A stretch of 64,000 nt of DNA, taken from NCBI RefSeq assembly GCF_017742245.1, contig NZ_JAGHKO010000001.1:1331061-1395060 (forward strand). The letters are read 5' to 3'. The notes beneath the pieces were generated by a model. The model did no database searches, was not told where the DNA came from, and saw nothing but the letters and a program-made list of their open reading frames with translations. This document shows, piece after piece, positions 1-8,314 of this stretch. The stretch comes from Niastella soli. GTDB taxonomy: Bacteria; Bacteroidota; Bacteroidia; Chitinophagales; Chitinophagaceae. Every line of letters starts with the position of its first letter. Position 1 is the first letter of the stretch. A program made the position numbers and the translations under genes.

Positions 1-792
1 GGTCACAAACCAGCTTAGGTTAGGAAACACCGCATGTAAAATATAGAGGCTAGTGCCCACCGTTCGGTAACTATATACTATGCAGAACAAAGAGAAATAA
101 AGGATGGCTTTATCGCGACTGCCAAATGCATAAAAACCAAAAAAGAACAACCCGCCCATAAACAAACAACCGGCCAGCAGCACGTCATAAGCCCTGTCCC
201 GTCGTAGATTTAAGGTGATCTTATTACTTTGCCCAATGTATAGATGCTTGTAAGTGCCGCCCTTTGTATGCCAGAAGTTGGCAACCTGCAGTAATAAATG
301 TACTGTATCTGTATTGGGCAGGTTAACCATTTGTGTACACCAGAAAGGAACCGCAGTTTGCTTAGAAGTGTCGGGTCGCCCATTCGCTAACAGTAAGGAA
401 TCATTTATAAACAACCGATACGAACAGTACACATCGGTCATTAACAGGGCCAGGTGAGGCCGCTTTTGGGGTAGCAATATGGTGAGTGAATAGGTAGCAT
501 ACCCTTCAACAGGGAGCGTTTGTCCATGCAACCTGATCTTATTCCAAAGAGAGGGGTAAGTAACAAAGTCAGCGGGGGTTGAAATGGTATCGCCCGGTTG
601 CAATAACCGGCGCCAGTAAAACTGCCACTCGCCATCCAAAGAAGCAGATTGATGCTGCAGATCCACCGCCCTAAGGTCTAACACGCCCTGATGGGCTGTA
701 ACGGCAGCCAATGGATCATCTTTTGCCAGACAGGCAGGCAAACAGCCCCCTATAAATAGGGTAACGAGGATGATCCAATGTGCATGTTTCAT
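1..792 (-). CDS. 7TMR-DISM-type membrane sensor, N-terminal part (truncated by window edge)
   Basis: The frame is open from an ATG at 792 to base 1 (264 codons) with no stop, so the C-terminus lies outside the window. The first 23 residues form a signal peptide (hydrophobic VTLFIGG then C), possibly with a lipobox-like IGGC. The segment around LDGEWQFYW, followed by a beta-rich domain of about 130 residues, matches the extracellular ligand-sensing region of 7TMR-DISM receptors. Hydrophobic helices begin near residue 212 (VLLAGCLFMGGLFFFGFYAF) and look like the first two of seven membrane segments. Such receptors usually end in a histidine kinase, cyclase, phosphatase or LytTR domain; which one cannot be seen. 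Family call by recognition; fairly sure. Confidence 0.72.
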   Translation of the reverse strand, partial: MKHAHWIILVTLFIGGCLPACLAKDDPLAAVTAHQGVLDLRAVDLQHQSASLDGEWQFYWRRLLQPGDTISTPADFVTYPSLWNKIRLHGQTLPVEGYATYSLTILLPQKRPHLALLMTDVYCSYRLFINDSLLLANGRPDTSKQTAVPFWCTQMVNLPNTDTVHLLLQVANFWHTKGGTYKHLYIGQSNKITLNLRRDRAYDVLLAGCLFMGGLFFFGFYAFGSRDKAILYFSLFCIVYSYRTVGTSLYILHAVFPNLSWFVT

Positions 793-1038
793 AACAACCG
801 GTCAGGGCAATTTTCAGCAGGTTACGTTATTCAAACGAATCATCACTGAAAAAATGATCGAAAGGCGGACAAATTATCACATATATGGGGATTGAAGAAA
901 TAATAGCGGGTTTACTACTAAAATTAGATACCAATCTTTCTTTTTTAGGGTAGAATCACTTAAAACAATAGCCGTATTAACAATGTTGCAGCCACAGTTT
1001 GCGGTTTTCTTCGGGCATATTAGAATAGCATTAGAAAT

Positions 1039-1070
1039 AAAAAAGCCCCCCGATTAGCGGGGGGCCTTTT
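1039..1070 (-). terminator. Rho-independent terminator of the OmpA lipoprotein gene
   Basis: An 8-bp GC stem (GCCCCCCG / CGGGGGGC) with a 5-nt loop is followed on the minus strand by a run of T. It lies about 20 bases past the stop codon at 1092. Confidence 0.85.
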
Positions 1071-1091
1071 AAAATCCGGTATCGGTTATGT

Positions 1092-1958
1092 TTATTTCTT
1101 GGGTTCAAGCAATTTGAAGAACTGATCGAGCTGTGGTAAGATCACGATCCTTGTTCTGCGGTTGGCAGCGCGGCCAGCAGGTGTATCGTTTGGTGCTACA
1201 GGTAAATATTCTCCGCGACCAGCAGCTGCAATATGTGCAGGGTTTAAACCATATTGGTTTTGCAATACACGAACAACGGCAGTAGCTCGGTGTACACTCA
1301 GGTCCCAGTTGTCGAGCAGAACGCCTTTGGCAAATTTCTGGTTATCGGTATGGCCTTCAACCATGAACTCGATATCGGGCTGGGCGGTTAATACCTTGGC
1401 CACTTTACCTAATACTTCATTTGCTTTTGGAGTAATTACATAGCTACCGCTGTTGAACAACAGTTTATCAGAGATGTCGATATATACTACACCTTTGTCG
1501 ACCTTGATATTGATATCCTCATCGGCCATGTTGCCAATAGCGCCTTTCAGGTTCATCACCAGTGCCATGTTCAAAGAATCTTTACGTGCCATAGACGCTT
1601 GCAGGTCCTGGATGTAAAGGTCTTTTGCACCAATGTTTTCCAGTGACTTTTTGATGCTTTCAGCTTGTGAAGAAGAAATAACTGAAAGGTCCTGCAGTTG
1701 TTTCAACGCCTGGGTGTTGTTCTCTTTCAGGAATTCATTTTGCTTTTTCAGGTTATCGATCTCGCCTTCGAGGCTGGCTTTGTTACGGGCATATTCGGCC
1801 TTAGCATCTTCACAGCCTTTCAGATCGCCCTGGAGTTTGGAATAATTACCACTAAGCTCATTGTATTTTGCAACTTCGCCTTTATATTTTTTTGAGCTAA
1901 CACATGAAAAAAGTAACAGAGAAGAAAGCCCTGTAAATAAAACCTGTTTACAATTCAT
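1092..1958 (-). CDS. OmpA-family outer-membrane lipoprotein
   Basis: The 288-residue protein has a lipoprotein signal (hydrophobic run ending LLLFSC, predicted lipidated Cys19). Residues about 25-130 form a coiled coil (SGNYSKLQGDLKGCEDAK region and onward). The C-terminal OmpA/MotB peptidoglycan-binding domain spans about 150-275, with the signatures EGHTDN and NRRTRIVI. It probably tethers the outer membrane to peptidoglycan in the periplasm. It is a single gene closed by a strong terminator. A TACATTTG promoter word lies 193 bases upstream, which would give a long leader. The precise physiological role is not visible. Confidence 0.9.
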   Translation of the reverse strand: MNCKQVLFTGLSSLLLFSCVSSKKYKGEVAKYNELSGNYSKLQGDLKGCEDAKAEYARNKASLEGEIDNLKKQNEFLKENNTQALKQLQDLSVISSSQAESIKKSLENIGAKDLYIQDLQASMARKDSLNMALVMNLKGAIGNMADEDINIKVDKGVVYIDISDKLLFNSGSYVITPKANEVLGKVAKVLTAQPDIEFMVEGHTDNQKFAKGVLLDNWDLSVHRATAVVRVLQNQYGLNPAHIAAAGRGEYLPVAPNDTPAGRAANRRTRIVILPQLDQFFKLLEPKK

Positions 1959-2150
1959 ATAGTATGTTGTTTTAATTGTTTGATCTATTACCCCAAATCC
2001 TCTTCCTGGTTATTGGCCCCAGTACGCAAGTATTGTGCCGGTAGCCGCAAAGTTATTGATGAAACCAATAAACATCTTTTGCAAACTGAGATAAATACTT
2101 AATTTAAGTTTGTTTTAGTAAATTTTTTCTGCTAATAGGTGCTATACAAA

Positions 2151-2158
2151 CAAATGTA
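2151..2158 (-). promoter_or_regulatory. Candidate -7 box (TACATTTG) for the OmpA lipoprotein gene
   Basis: CAAATGTA on the plus strand reads TACATTTG on the minus strand, matching the Bacteroidota -7 consensus TAnnTTTG. A TTG lies about 21 bases further upstream (2180-2182), near the expected -33 position. The distance to the ATG (about 190 bases) is long. Confidence 0.45.
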
Positions 2159-2488
2159 TCAATAATTTATAACCCTATGCAACCAGCAAAAAGCGGGAAC
2201 AGTCATGTAATGTTGGCCATAGCCCATTTTCTTTAAAGCAGCTGCCGACTAACGTAGATTATTAAGCGGCAATACTTCTACATCTACACAAAAGATATAG
2301 TTTATTGGCAACCCGAATTCAAGCTTTGTACAACTTCCATAAAACTGGTTAGTAATATGTATGCCAGGCCCCTTACTTTAAAAATTTTTGTGGAGCAATC
2401 ATATTAGTCACATTGTCACAAATACTCACTTGTAAACGAACAATGCATGCAATAAATAATTATATGAAGGCGACGCGGGGTTAAAAAA

Positions 2489-2503
2489 TACCACTAAGTG
2501 GTA
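2489..2503. promoter_or_regulatory. Palindrome TACCACT-A-AGTGGTA, candidate regulator site
   Basis: This is a perfect 7-bp inverted repeat around one central base, extended by AA/TT on both sides (2487-2505). It shares the pattern TACCA-N5-TGGTA with palindromes at 4089-4103 and 12615-12629, all intergenic. It sits about 36 bases upstream of the candidate small RNA, so it may control it. Half-sites resemble those of NarL/LuxR-type response regulators; that link is inference. Confidence 0.5.
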
Positions 2504-2538
2504 TTGATTGATATTGTTAATTATTGTCACTTTGTTGT

Positions 2539-2632
2539 CCCACATGGGGTTTCAGCCATTGCCTTTTCCGAAGTAGTTTTCTCAGAAATTTCATGTGGGT
2601 AACCCTGCTACGTCGCGCTGGCAGGGTTTTTT
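2539..2632 (+). ncRNA. Candidate structured small RNA with intrinsic terminator
   Basis: CCCACATG (2539-2546) pairs perfectly with CATGTGGG (2592-2599), closing a domain of about 60 nt. It is followed by a terminator hairpin ACCCTGC/GCAGGGT (2602-2627) and six T. No ORF lies upstream within 600 bases that would need this plus-strand terminator. A near-consensus -7 word (TCACTTTG, 2527-2534) precedes the stem. It ends about 160 bases before recA, so it could also be a premature-termination leader, though the distance argues for an independent transcript. No known RNA family recognised. Confidence 0.45.
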
Positions 2633-2700
2633 ATTGCCCTTCCTTCCTTTTTCTTACCATATGTGCTGCCCTGGCGCCCGCTGTTTTCCAACCAAAATAA

Positions 2701-2729
2701 TTAGTGCTACAATACTAAAATAATTAGTG
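2701..2729. promoter_or_regulatory. Repeated ACTAA/TTAGT half-sites upstream of recA (candidate operator)
   Basis: Three half-sites alternate in orientation: TTAGT (2701-2705), ACTAA (2714-2718) and TTAGT (2724-2728), giving overlapping inverted repeats TTAGT-N8-ACTAA and ACTAA-N5-TTAGT. The word AAAATAATTAGTG occurs twice. They overlap the expected -33 position of the recA promoter, where an SOS-type repressor would act. No family assignment is possible. Confidence 0.4.
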
Positions 2730-2748
2730 TAGATAATATAATTTTCTC

Positions 2749-2756
2749 TACATTTG
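2749..2756 (+). promoter_or_regulatory. recA promoter -7 box TACATTTG
   Basis: Exact match to the Bacteroidota TAnnTTTG element, 38 bases ahead of the recA ATG. Confidence 0.6.
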
Positions 2757-2794
2757 GCAATCGGTAAATTTGAAAGCATTAAAAACAACCCATT

Positions 2795-3802
2795 ATGGCA
2801 GAAAATGAAAAAGCAAAAGCGCTTAAACTAACTATAGATAAAATTGAGAAAGATTTTGGCAAGGGAAGTGTGATGATGATGAACGAAAAGTCAACGGAAC
2901 CGCATGAGGTAATCTCTACCGGCTCCATTGGTTTGGATGTGGCGTTGGGTATCGGCGGCTTGCCAAAAGGCCGTATCGTTGAGATCTACGGACCTGAATC
3001 TTCCGGTAAAACAACCATTGCAATACATGTGATTGCAGAAGCCCAGAAAAAAGGTGGGATGTGCGCCATCATAGATGCGGAACATGCCTTTGACAGCCTT
3101 TACGCTAAAAAACTGGGTGTTGATGTGGATAACCTGCTTATTTCTCAGCCCGACTATGGAGAGCAGGCCCTCGAAATAGCAGACCGCCTTATTTTATCAG
3201 GCGCCCTGGATGTGGTGGTAATTGACTCCGTGGCCGCCCTGGTGCCCAAAGGCGAGTTGGAAGGTGAAATGGGAGATAGCAAAATGGGTTTACAGGCCCG
3301 TCTGATGTCTCAGGCCCTGCGTAAACTCACCGCAACCATTAATAAGACAAATACCATTTGCATCTTTATTAACCAGCTGCGTGAAAAGATCGGCGTTATG
3401 TTCGGTAACCCCGAAACCACTACCGGTGGTAACGCCCTGAAATTCTACGCTTCGGTTCGTTTGGATATTCGCCGTAGCGCACAGATCAAAGACGGAGACG
3501 AAGCCATCGGTAACCGGGTTAAAGTAAAAGTGGTAAAAAATAAAGTAGCTCCTCCTTTCCGTGCCGCAGAATTTGATATCGTATTCGGTGAAGGAATTTC
3601 AAAAACCGGGGAAATAATCGATATGGGCGTGGAACTGGGTATTGTAAACAAAAGCGGAAGCTGGTTCAGCTACAACTCTGATAAACTTGGCCAGGGACGT
3701 GATGCGGTTAAAACGTTGTTAGGTGACAATCCTGAGCTGGCGAATGAAATTGAGACCAAGATCAGGGAAAAGATCAAAGAAATGCAACAACAAGCTTCAT
3801 AG
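2795..3802 (+). CDS. recA: RecA recombinase
   Basis: The 335-residue protein is full length for RecA, the ATP-dependent strand-exchange protein of homologous recombination and SOS signalling in the cytoplasm. Walker [10 protein letters not shown] is at residues 66-74. The conserved [17 protein letters not shown] and [17 protein letters not shown] segments are all present. The C-terminus ends in an unusually Gln-rich KEMQQQAS rather than the acidic tail of proteobacterial RecA. No intein is present. It is a single gene with its own promoter and a strong terminator. Confidence 0.98.
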   Translation: MAENEKAKALKLTIDKIEKDFGKGSVMMMNEKSTEPHEVISTGSIGLDVALGIGGLPKGRIVEIYGPESSGKTTIAIHVIAEAQKKGGMCAIIDAEHAFDSLYAKKLGVDVDNLLISQPDYGEQALEIADRLILSGALDVVVIDSVAALVPKGELEGEMGDSKMGLQARLMSQALRKLTATINKTNTICIFINQLREKIGVMFGNPETTTGGNALKFYASVRLDIRRSAQIKDGDEAIGNRVKVKVVKNKVAPPFRAAEFDIVFGEGISKTGEIIDMGVELGIVNKSGSWFSYNSDKLGQGRDAVKTLLGDNPELANEIETKIREKIKEMQQQAS

Positions 3803-3900
3803 GTATTCGATCAGCTCCGTAATACCTCCCTCAAATAAACGGGTATTACGCTTAGTTGCTGATCAGGTTCAGTTGAATTATATGGGTTAGTAAGTAAAAA

Positions 3901-3933
3901 GTCCTCTCGATATCTCGGGAGGACTTTTTTTTT
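3901..3933 (+). terminator. Terminator after recA
   Basis: A 10-bp stem (GTCCTCTCGA / TCGGGAGGAC, one G-T wobble) with a 4-nt loop is followed by nine T. Confidence 0.88.
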
Positions 3934-4327
3934 GTAAATACGTTAGTAAGGGATCTATATCGGGTAGGTTAGTACGACAGTTCTATAAAATAAAAAAGGG
4001 GTCTGAATAGAAATTCAACCCCGCTTTTAAAATCCAATATCCTATGAAAAACCGAGGTAAAAATAGTGTTGAAATCTGATATCTGCAATACCATTTTGTG
4101 GTAATAGTAAAAATACCAAGCTAATTGGGACATTCAATAGCTGTTTCTGCGTATAAATACATACAATATTTAACTGCGTAATTATAAGCAAATCAAAATA
4201 CTATACATTATAAAACAGGCCCGTTTGGAAGTAAAGTGTAAGAGGTCAGGAAAGTTATTGACATTTTTAAATATAAGGCCTTTGCGTTTGCTAGTATCGG
4301 TTGAGCATATCCCGGCAACACCCGGGT
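3934..4327. other. 394-bp AT-rich gap with a palindrome
   Basis: No coding frame is supported. A GGGGT/ACCCC hairpin near 3997-4024 may terminate transcription. TACCA-TTTTG-TGGTA at 4089-4103 is a second copy of the palindrome seen at 2489 and 12615. It lies downstream of both flanking genes, so what it would control is unclear. Confidence 0.5.
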
Positions 4328-4957
4328 TTAGTTCTTTAACAATTTTTCCTGGGTGAGTAATCCCGTATTGTGGTTGTTAATACGCAAAAAATAGATGCCC
4401 TTTTCAAGCGTGCTTACATTAAGCGTTTGTAATCCCTGCAGGTTATTTAAACCCATCCGCTGTTTACCCGTAGCATCAACAATTTGGATATCGGCTACAG
4501 CCTCAGACCGGATGATCAGGATATTATCTACCGGGTTGGGATAAAAGCGAAAGGAAATATCACCCGCCACCAATGCCTCTACTGATCTGGAGAAGGCCTG
4601 TTGAAAACCACTCTTACCGGAAAAACGTACGCGGTACAAACTACGGCCTCTGGTTGGTGAATCGTCTATCCATTCATTATCGGGTTTAATATCTGATTGC
4701 TTTATCACGGCCACCACCTCAAACTCACGGCCACCGCTGCTTCTTTCTATGGAAGCAAATGTAAACGAAGTATCCTCGGGCTGTTTCCAGTTTAAAACAA
4801 CCTTTGAATTTTCACGAATATTCACACTAAGACCAGTAACAAAAGAAGATGTATCTGTAGAATCGGTATTGCCCACGGGTATTGCCGATGGTGCTTCCTG
4901 CGCTGTACATACATGCACAAGCAGGCATATAAAATATACAAGTACGCCTTTCTTCAT
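4328..4957 (-). CDS. Secreted protein with type IX secretion C-terminal sorting domain
   Basis: The 209-residue protein starts with a signal peptide (MKKGVLVYFICLLVHVCTAQ). A fibronectin-like beta domain covers about residues 40-125 (VVLNWKQPEDTSFTFASIER). The last about 75 residues are a type A T9SS sorting domain: FRFYPNPVDN, then IVDATGK, and ending GIYFLRI...EKLLKN. The sorting domain sends cargo across the outer membrane by the Bacteroidota type IX system and is usually cleaved. The passenger is too short to hold an obvious enzyme, so its function is unknown. Single gene. Confidence 0.85.
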   Translation of the reverse strand: MKKGVLVYFICLLVHVCTAQEAPSAIPVGNTDSTDTSSFVTGLSVNIRENSKVVLNWKQPEDTSFTFASIERSSGGREFEVVAVIKQSDIKPDNEWIDDSPTRGRSLYRVRFSGKSGFQQAFSRSVEALVAGDISFRFYPNPVDNILIIRSEAVADIQIVDATGKQRMGLNNLQGLQTLNVSTLEKGIYFLRINNHNTGLLTQEKLLKN

Positions 4958-5119
4958 GGAATTTAATGGGTCAAAAACTCAAGAACTTCACTATTAACAA
5001 TTACTATGCCCGATTGTGGAAAACGTTTGACGGGCTAATAAAATTCGTGCTGGGCAGTTAAAGTTTTTCAAAAGTCAATTACCTTGTTCCCGCTTATAAA
5101 ACAACCAAGAACATAGTTT

Positions 5120-5572
5120 ATGCTTAGAGTAAGAAAACTAAATGCCCGTAAACGTATTGCGTTAGTTGCGCACGATAACAAGAAGAAAGACTTAATTGAA
5201 TGGGCAGAGTTTAATAAGACCGTACTGGCCCGGCATGAATTAATTGCCACCGGAACTACCGGCAAATTACTGGAGAACAGTCTTGACCGTCCGGTAAAAG
5301 CATTACTCAGCGGCCCCTTGGGTGGCGATCAGCAAATTGGTGCCCTTATTGCCAGTGGCGATCTCGACGTGCTGATCTTTTTCTGGGACCCCATGGAAGC
5401 ACAACCGCACGATAGCGATGTAAAAGCATTATTACGGGTAGCCATTGCCTGGAATGTGATTGTTGCCAATGACCGCGCTACCGCCGACTTTATACTCACC
5501 TCTCCATTGATGAGCGAAGAATACATGGTGAACATCCCCGATTATACTTCTTACCTGAACCGGAAAATTTAA
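5120..5572 (+). CDS. mgsA: Methylglyoxal synthase
   Basis: The 150-residue protein matches methylglyoxal synthase, which converts dihydroxyacetone phosphate to methylglyoxal and phosphate as a glycolytic bypass in the cytoplasm. Visible signatures are IALVAHDNKK near residue 13, TGTTG (phosphate binding) about 44-48, GPLGGDQQIGA about 65-75 with the catalytic Asp, and FFWDPMEAQPHDSDVKALLR about 90-110. The length is typical. An imperfect inverted repeat follows the gene. Confidence 0.95.
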   Translation: MLRVRKLNARKRIALVAHDNKKKDLIEWAEFNKTVLARHELIATGTTGKLLENSLDRPVKALLSGPLGGDQQIGALIASGDLDVLIFFWDPMEAQPHDSDVKALLRVAIAWNVIVANDRATADFILTSPLMSEEYMVNIPDYTSYLNRKI

Positions 5573-5650
5573 CGTTTAATATAGCCTCCCGCCGCCCGGG
5601 TTGCGCAATCATCCCGAACATTTAAAAGCCAGGATCGTTTATAATAAACC

Positions 5651-5687
5651 TCCCCCTTTCCAAAGTTTACACACTTTGGAAGGGGGT
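5651..5687. repeat. Imperfect CCCCCTTTCCAAAGT / ACTTTGGAAGGGGG hairpin between mgsA and uvrB
   Basis: Arms of 14-15 bp with one bulged T form a hairpin, but no T-run follows on either strand. It resembles REP-like intergenic repeats of Bacteroidota more than a classic terminator. It lies 50 bases upstream of the uvrB start chosen here. Confidence 0.5.
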
Positions 5688-5738
5688 TATGGGGTAAATT
5701 TGAGAACTCAATTGAGTCTTATTCTATCCTTAAACATT

Positions 5739-7778
5739 ATGGCTTTTAAATTACACGCACCATATCATCCATCCGGCGATCAACCGGAAGCCATTCGTCA
5801 GCTTGTAACCGGGTTGAACGAAGGTGAACAATTTCAAACCCTGCTGGGAGTAACCGGTTCTGGTAAAACCTTTACCGTTGCCAATGTTATTCAGCAGGTT
5901 CAAAAACCTACACTCGTACTTACCCACAACAAAACTCTGGTGGCACAGTTGTACGGCGAGTTCAAACAGTTCTTCCCCGAAAACGCCGTAGGGTATTTTG
6001 TTAGTTACTACGATTACTACCAGCCCGAGGCTTACATGCCCGTAAGTGATACTTATATTGAAAAAGACCTGAGTATCAACGAAGAACTGGATAAACTGCG
6101 GCTTCAGGCTACCACCGAGCTGCTTAGCGGCCGCCGGGATATTATCGTAGTGGCCTCCGTTAGCTGTATTTATGGTATTGGTAACCCCGCTGAATTTGAA
6201 AACGGGATCATTCGCATTCACCAGGGACAGGTAATTTCCCGCCAGGGCTTTTTACATGCACTGGTGAACTCCCTGTACATGCGTAGTACTGTAGATTTTA
6301 ACCGGGGTAACTTCAGGGTGCAGGGCGATACAGTAGACATCAACTTGCCCTACGTAGATTTTGGCTATCGGGTTACTTTCTTTGGTGATGAAATAGAGAC
6401 CATTGAAAGCATTGATATAAAGACCAATAAGCGAATTGGAATGGTGGAGAACGCCGCCATCTTCCCGGCCAATCTGTACCTGGCACCCAAAGACATGATC
6501 CAGCAGATACTGGCCGAAATTCAGGATGAATCTGCCGCCCAGGTCGCTTATTTTAAAAGTGTAGGCAAGTTTATTGAGGCCCAGCGACTTAATGAACGGG
6601 TGAATTACGATATAGAGATGATCCGTGAACTGGGTTATTGTAATGGAGTAGAAAACTATTCCCGGTTCTTTGACCGCCGTTATCCCGGTACCCGGCCTTT
6701 CTGTTTAATCGATTACTTTCCAAAGGATTTTTTATGCGTGATTGATGAAAGCCACCAAACCGTACCCCAGGTAAGTGGTATGTATGGGGGCGACAGAAGC
6801 CGTAAACTGGTACTGGTTGATTATGGATTCCGCCTGCCGTCTGCATTGGATAACCGGCCCCTGAACTTTCATGAGTTTGAGTCCATGCTCGATCAAACCA
6901 TATTTGTATCGGCCACCCCTGGCGATTATGAACTGGATAAAACCGGTGGGGTGGTGGTAGAACAGGTTGTGCGCCCAACCGGACTGCTTGATCCCCCAAT
7001 TGAAATTCGCCCCAGCGTGAACCAGATCGATGACCTGCTGGATGAAATTGACAAGCGTGTTCAAAAGGGCGACCGCGTACTGGTGACAACCCTCACCAAA
7101 CGCATGGCCGAGGAAATGGACAAATACCTGCACCGCATTAATATTAAATCGAAATACATTCATAGTGAGGTAGATACCCTTGAACGGGTGGAGATCTTAC
7201 GTCAGTTACGCCTCGGCGAAATTGATGTACTGGTAGGGGTGAACCTGTTAAGGGAGGGGCTTGACCTGCCAGAGGTATCCCTGGTTGCCATTCTGGATGC
7301 CGATAAAGAAGGGTTCCTGCGCAATGAAAAATCCCTTACCCAAACAGCCGGCCGTGCGGCCCGTAACGTTGATGGTCTGGTGATCTTTTATGCAGATACC
7401 ATGACCGAAAGTATGCAACGTACTATAGATGAGACCACTCGCCGTCGCGAAAAACAGATCGCCCATAACACTTTACATGGTATTACGCCCAAAACAGTAA
7501 TAAAATCGCGCGACCAGGTTTTTGCACAAACCTCCGTGTTGGATATCAAAGGATTTGATCCTAACAACCCGCATGCAATTGCACCAAGTGAAGACCTGGT
7601 AACATATGCGGCGGAAGAACAGGTGGTTTATCAAACCATTCCTCAAATGGAAAAAGCCATTACAAAAACAAAGAAGGAAATGGAAAAAGCGGCCCGTGAC
7701 CTGGATTTTATGGAAGCAGCCCGCTTACGTGATGAGATGTTTGCCCTGCAAAAACAATTGCAGGAAATGAAAGGGTAA
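5739..7778 (+). CDS. uvrB: UvrABC system protein B
   Basis: The start is set at the ATG of MAFKLHAPYHPSGDQPEA, giving 679 residues; an in-frame upstream ATG at 5601 would run through the hairpin and add 46 residues with no family match. UvrB is the helicase-like damage-verification subunit of nucleotide excision repair. Walker A GVTGSGKT is at residues 37-44, the beta-hairpin YYDYYQPEAY near 92, helicase motif II DESH near 333, and the C-terminal UVR domain (about 640-675, DFMEAARLRDEM) is intact. uvrA and uvrC are not in the window. Confidence 0.97.
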   Translation: MAFKLHAPYHPSGDQPEAIRQLVTGLNEGEQFQTLLGVTGSGKTFTVANVIQQVQKPTLVLTHNKTLVAQLYGEFKQFFPENAVGYFVSYYDYYQPEAYMPVSDTYIEKDLSINEELDKLRLQATTELLSGRRDIIVVASVSCIYGIGNPAEFENGIIRIHQGQVISRQGFLHALVNSLYMRSTVDFNRGNFRVQGDTVDINLPYVDFGYRVTFFGDEIETIESIDIKTNKRIGMVENAAIFPANLYLAPKDMIQQILAEIQDESAAQVAYFKSVGKFIEAQRLNERVNYDIEMIRELGYCNGVENYSRFFDRRYPGTRPFCLIDYFPKDFLCVIDESHQTVPQVSGMYGGDRSRKLVLVDYGFRLPSALDNRPLNFHEFESMLDQTIFVSATPGDYELDKTGGVVVEQVVRPTGLLDPPIEIRPSVNQIDDLLDEIDKRVQKGDRVLVTTLTKRMAEEMDKYLHRINIKSKYIHSEVDTLERVEILRQLRLGEIDVLVGVNLLREGLDLPEVSLVAILDADKEGFLRNEKSLTQTAGRAARNVDGLVIFYADTMTESMQRTIDETTRRREKQIAHNTLHGITPKTVIKSRDQVFAQTSVLDIKGFDPNNPHAIAPSEDLVTYAAEEQVVYQTIPQMEKAITKTKKEMEKAARDLDFMEAARLRDEMFALQKQLQEMKG

Positions 7779-7938
7779 TCCCCAGTTAAAATACGGACTA
7801 GTAACCCTGAGTCGATAATTTGCTAGCAGATAATAGAAATATTTGCAGGAAAATTACCGTGTGCTATATACTATTTCCAAAACCCTTCCGTTTTTTAGGC
7901 GTCCAAAACCCAACCCCCTAAATCCAATTTTTATCACA

Positions 7939-8112
7939 ATGAGAGCCCGTCGTATGCGTCGTCGCTTATTTAATTTATTTGCATTTGCCTGTTTGGCATC
8001 TGCGCTTTGCCTGATCAAATTTTCAAAACCGGAACCTACACCACATCCAACCACCTTGAAATCTGTTCATGGGGTAAATGGTGCAACCGCTTCTATTAGC
8101 AAGACACATTAA
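7939..8112 (+). CDS. Small membrane protein, hypothetical
   Basis: A 57-residue frame starts at an ATG followed by an Arg-rich stretch (MRARRMRRR), then one hydrophobic segment (LFNLFAFACLASALCLIKF, about residues 11-29), then a Pro/Thr/Ser-rich tail. This would be one membrane-anchored peptide or a signal sequence. It lies alone between uvrB and polA. An upstream ATG at 7843 in the same frame is possible but reads like non-coding sequence. I do not recognise it, and it may be spurious. Confidence 0.35.
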   Translation: MRARRMRRRLFNLFAFACLASALCLIKFSKPEPTPHPTTLKSVHGVNGATASISKTH

Positions 8113-8191
8113 TTTAACAAAGCAAGCAGGGATACATCTAATTATTCTCCATACATCTGGTTAACAACAGGTGGGGAATACTCCAATATTA

Positions 8192-8260
8192 GGTTAATTA
8201 GCCATCGGGTTATATACCGGTATAACTATCGGGCCGATGGGCTAATTAACCAATTTTTTT
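8192..8260 (+). terminator. Long compound hairpin with T-run upstream of polA
   Basis: GGTTAATTAGCC-ATCGG at 8192-8208 pairs with CCGATGGGCTAATTAACC (8234-8251) with one bulged base. Inside it a second near-palindrome surrounds ATACCGGTAT (about 8212-8221). Seven T follow at 8254-8260. It ends 54 bases before the polA start and could terminate the small upstream frame or act as a leader structure. Confidence 0.6.
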
Positions 8261-8314
8261 AGCATCATAGTTGCTAACTTCGGGGCATTGTGAATTTTAA
8301 TTGGAGGATACCAT

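Larger units (their letters stand above)
1959..2794. other. 836-bp intergenic region between ompA-like gene and recA
   Basis: No protein-coding frame is convincing here. It holds the ompA-side promoter, a perfect palindrome at 2489-2503, a structured candidate small RNA ending in a terminator (2539-2632), and the recA promoter region with repeated ACTAA/TTAGT half-sites. These are listed separately. The stretch 2160-2480 is AT-rich with no further feature I can support. Confidence 0.8.

Noticed and set aside
1162-1443. Long plus-strand frame inside the OmpA lipoprotein gene, and similar antisense frames in uvrB, polA and the GH63-like gene
   Set aside because: They are shadows of strongly supported genes on the other strand.
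5601-5738. N-terminal extension of uvrB from an in-frame ATG at 5601
   Set aside because: The 46 extra residues read through a hairpin and do not resemble UvrB; the ATG at 5739 gives the normal N-terminus.
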